5,735 nucleotides of DNA from Cyanobacteria bacterium K_DeepCast_35m_m2_023. GTDB taxonomy: Bacteria; Cyanobacteriota; Cyanobacteriia; PCC-6307; Cyanobiaceae. Below the pieces are notes generated by a model. The model did no database searches, had not been told where the DNA came from, and saw nothing but the letters and a program-made list of their open reading frames with translations. The stretch is from the NCBI GenBank assembly GCA_016882345.1, contig VGQR01000145.1, positions 1 through 5,735 on the forward strand, given 5' to 3'. The position numbers and the translations under genes are program-made. Shown here one piece after another: positions 3,731 to 5,735 of the stretch (its first letter is position 1; each line of letters opens with the position of its first letter).

Positions 3731-5735
3731 TTATCCCGAAGCAGTCGGATAACGGCTGAGCTGATTGATCATCTTCGAGATGATTGCGGTCCATCCTGTC
3801 TGATGGGAGGCACCAATCCCACGACCATTGTCACCATGGAAATACTCGTTGAATTGGATCAGATCCCGCCAGTGGGGATCGTTCTGAAACAGGGGCACAT
3901 CACCGTTGAAAGGCCGGCGCCCGCTTGCATCGCGACGAAACAGATTGGCTAAGCGATTCTCGAGCTGAAGCGACACATCCCAAAGGTTAAGCCAGTTTCC
4001 GGAACGGGTTGGGAACTCCACCTTGAAATGATCACCGTAATAGTGAGCAAACTTCTGCAGAGACTCAATAATCATAAAATTGGTGGGCATCCAGACCGGG
4101 CCACGCCAGTTGGAGTTCCCACCAAACATCGCGACAGGACTATCGGCTGGACTGTAGGCCAGCTCCTGGTGGTCACCACCTTCGGTGAACTGGTAAGGGT
4201 GCTCGCCATAGACCTTGGACAGGGCCCTGAGGCCATAGGGGGAGAGAAATTCCTCTTCATCAAACAGGCGTTCACAAATGCGGCGTAACCGACCCTCGGG
4301 CACAAGGGTGAACAGAATGCGATCGTCCCGCCATTGGCCCAGGTTGGCCGCCAGCCAAGTTGGCGTCGTACGCTCATGCACAAACCAGCTCATGCTGTTG
4401 AGCACATCGAGTGCAGGGATTCGCTTCACAGTCGCCACATCAAAGCTGGCCACTGCGAGTAGCGGGATCAACCCAGTCAGTGATCGGGTTCGCAGGTAAT
4501 CGGTGGTGCCATCAGGACGCTTAATGACGTCATAGTAGAAACCATCCTCTTCGTCCCAGTTGACATAACCACGTTGTCCGGGGGTGTTAAGGGTGATGGC
4601 CAGCTGGGTGAAGTCATAAACGAAGCGTTCGCAGAGGTCTGCGAATTCCGGTTCCTCAACGCTGAGCTCAACGGCCATGGTCAGCAGATTCAGGCTCAGC
4701 GAAGCCATCCAGGCTGTGCCGTCACACTGCTCGATGCGGCTACCATCCGTCAGAGGGAAGCGACGATCAAACACCGCAATGTTGTCGAGACCGAGAAAAC
4801 CGCCTTCAAACACGTTGTCACCCGAGCGGTCGTTGCGATTGGCCCACCACCCATATTCGAGCAGCAATTTGCGCAAGGCCGAGCGCAAAAATGACAGGTC
4901 AGCACGCTCGTCGTGTTTGCGCTCGATTTGAAACACTCGCAGGGCCGACCAGGCCCCGATCGGTGGGTTCGGATCGGAGAGAGCCCACTCGTAGGCAGGG
5001 GTCTGGGCGTTGGGTGCGGTGTAGTGGGGAGAGCGCAGCAGGGAGCACTGCTGTTTGGCCGTTGCGGGATCAACAATCGCAAACGAGACCGCATGGAACA
5101 TGAGATCCCATTGGCAAAAATAGGGATACTCCCAGGCATCGGGCATCGAAATGATGTCGTGTGCATGAAGACGGCTCCATCGGGCCGTCTCCGTCTTCCA
5201 GCGATTGGCCGGTGGCGATGGCTGGGTGGGATCACCTTCAAGCCAACGCAACACACTCCAGCCGTAATATTTCTTGCACCACAGCAGGCCTGCGACTGAC
5301 GAATTGTGAATCAAGCGATCGTCAGCACTGAGGCCTGGAACGATGTGCTCCATGAAGGAGTGCCAGTCCGACTCGCGCTGGCTGAAGACCGACTCAAAGC
5401 CTTCACCAAACGCCGGCTGTGCGCTGTGATTGAGCGGACGCAAACGCAGATTGATCTGCCACTCCTCACCGGGTTGCAGGGTGCGCTGCAGGTGACGGGC
5501 GGCCTTACTGCCGCGCTGGGCTGGATTGATCGCCGCCGATTCGCTATCAATCACATAGCGATGGAAGCCATCCTTTTGAAAGGGTGTGTTGTTGGCTTGG
5601 CCATACAATCGCTGATGATTGGTTTCGTTGTCGGTGAACAACCAATCGCCCGATTGATCACACTCCAGACAGTAAGAACCGAGATGGGGAATGTCTTCAG
5701 CAATCAGACGGTCGACATCAAGATGCATCGACTGG
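3731..5735 (-). CDS. GH63/MGH1-like glycoside hydrolase (glucosidase), N-terminus beyond window
   Basis: Minus-strand coding from TAA (3731-3733) stays open to the right edge, with at least 667 residues visible. The ATG at 5726-5728 is most likely internal, because relatives are about 880-900 residues and the visible protein begins mid-way through their N-terminal beta-sandwich domain. Numbering from that Met: LFTDNETNHQRLYG (30-43) and KDGFHRYVI (52-60) belong to the end of that domain, and an (alpha/alpha)6-barrel follows. Barrel signatures are WEYPYFCQWDLMFHA (199-213), AYEWALSDPNPP (245-256), NVFEGGFLGLDNI (305-317), WDEEDGFYYD (391-400), GGNSNWRGPVWMPTNF (536-551), EYFHGDNG (628-635) and ASHQTGWTA (640-648). 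These match the bacterial proteins often labelled glucosidase or mannosylglycerate-hydrolase-like, related to mannosyl-oligosaccharide glucosidase. Several conserved Asp/Glu in the barrel could be catalytic; I do not assign them. The likely role is hydrolysis of an alpha-glucoside or compatible-solute glycoside in the cytoplasm, with substrate unproven. GC content is lower than in the tolC and hlyD genes. Confidence 0.9.
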   Translation of the reverse strand, partial: QSMHLDVDRLIAEDIPHLGSYCLECDQSGDWLFTDNETNHQRLYGQANNTPFQKDGFHRYVIDSESAAINPAQRGSKAARHLQRTLQPGEEWQINLRLRPLNHSAQPAFGEGFESVFSQRESDWHSFMEHIVPGLSADDRLIHNSSVAGLLWCKKYYGWSVLRWLEGDPTQPSPPANRWKTETARWSRLHAHDIISMPDAWEYPYFCQWDLMFHAVSFAIVDPATAKQQCSLLRSPHYTAPNAQTPAYEWALSDPNPPIGAWSALRVFQIERKHDERADLSFLRSALRKLLLEYGWWANRNDRSGDNVFEGGFLGLDNIAVFDRRFPLTDGSRIEQCDGTAWMASLSLNLLTMAVELSVEEPEFADLCERFVYDFTQLAITLNTPGQRGYVNWDEEDGFYYDVIKRPDGTTDYLRTRSLTGLIPLLAVASFDVATVKRIPALDVLNSMSWFVHERTTPTWLAANLGQWRDDRILFTLVPEGRLRRICERLFDEEEFLSPYGLRALSKVYGEHPYQFTEGGDHQELAYSPADSPVAMFGGNSNWRGPVWMPTNFMIIESLQKFAHYYGDHFKVEFPTRSGNWLNLWDVSLQLENRLANLFRRDASGRRPFNGDVPLFQNDPHWRDLIQFNEYFHGDNGRGIGASHQTGWTAIISKMINQLSRYPTASG

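Noticed and set aside
4750..5256. Minus-strand frame (168 codons) in another phase of the hydrolase gene
   Set aside because: Cys/Arg/Pro-rich out-of-phase reading inside a continuous, motif-rich hydrolase frame.
5726..5728. ATG at the right edge as the true start of the hydrolase
   Set aside because: The frame remains open upstream to the edge, and the visible protein starts inside the N-terminal domain of an approximately 890-residue family. It is therefore treated as an internal Met.

Overview
The window is a dense, GC-rich bacterial segment, and a cyanobacterium is the best fit. Two perfect copies of the cyanobacterial HIP1 palindrome (GCGATCGC, each inside the extended GGCGATCGCC) lie within 5.7 kb, about twenty times the chance expectation for an 8-mer, and several one-mismatch copies are also present. 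With the GC content, compact spacing and gene types, I infer a picocyanobacterium of the Synechococcus/Cyanobium kind. The genus is not proven by this sequence.

Layout, left to right. (1) 1-576, plus strand: the 3' part of a TolC-type outer-membrane channel gene that enters from the left edge. (2) 517-723, minus strand: a 68-residue two-helix membrane protein whose last 60 nt lie antisense to the end of the TolC gene. (3) 720-2009, minus strand: a HlyD-type periplasmic adaptor whose N- and C-terminal features resemble the secretion protein of NHLM bacteriocin (nitrile hydratase leader microcin) export systems. (4) 2006-3655, minus strand: a soluble GMC-family FAD oxidoreductase with a four-cysteine insert suggestive of an Fe-S cluster. 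(5) 3731-5735, minus strand: the C-terminal three quarters of a GH63/MGH1-like glycoside hydrolase that runs off the right edge. Only about 75 nt (3656-3730) are clearly noncoding. No stretch over 300 nt lacks a gene.

The four minus-strand genes look like one transcription unit read right to left: hydrolase, 75-nt gap, oxidoreductase, 4-nt overlap (TTGA), HlyD adaptor, 4-nt overlap (ATGA), small membrane protein. It converges tail to tail with tolC, and the two transcripts overlap. HlyD adaptors and TolC channels are the two envelope parts of type I-like ABC exporters, so the left half looks like part of an export machine. Its ABC/peptidase ATPases and its cargo are not in the window. Why a sugar hydrolase and a flavin dehydrogenase are coupled to that exporter is the open question. 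The pairing may reflect modification of a glycoside or peptide product, or may only be compact genome packing.

No RNA genes, insertion sequences, CRISPR arrays or attachment sites were seen.
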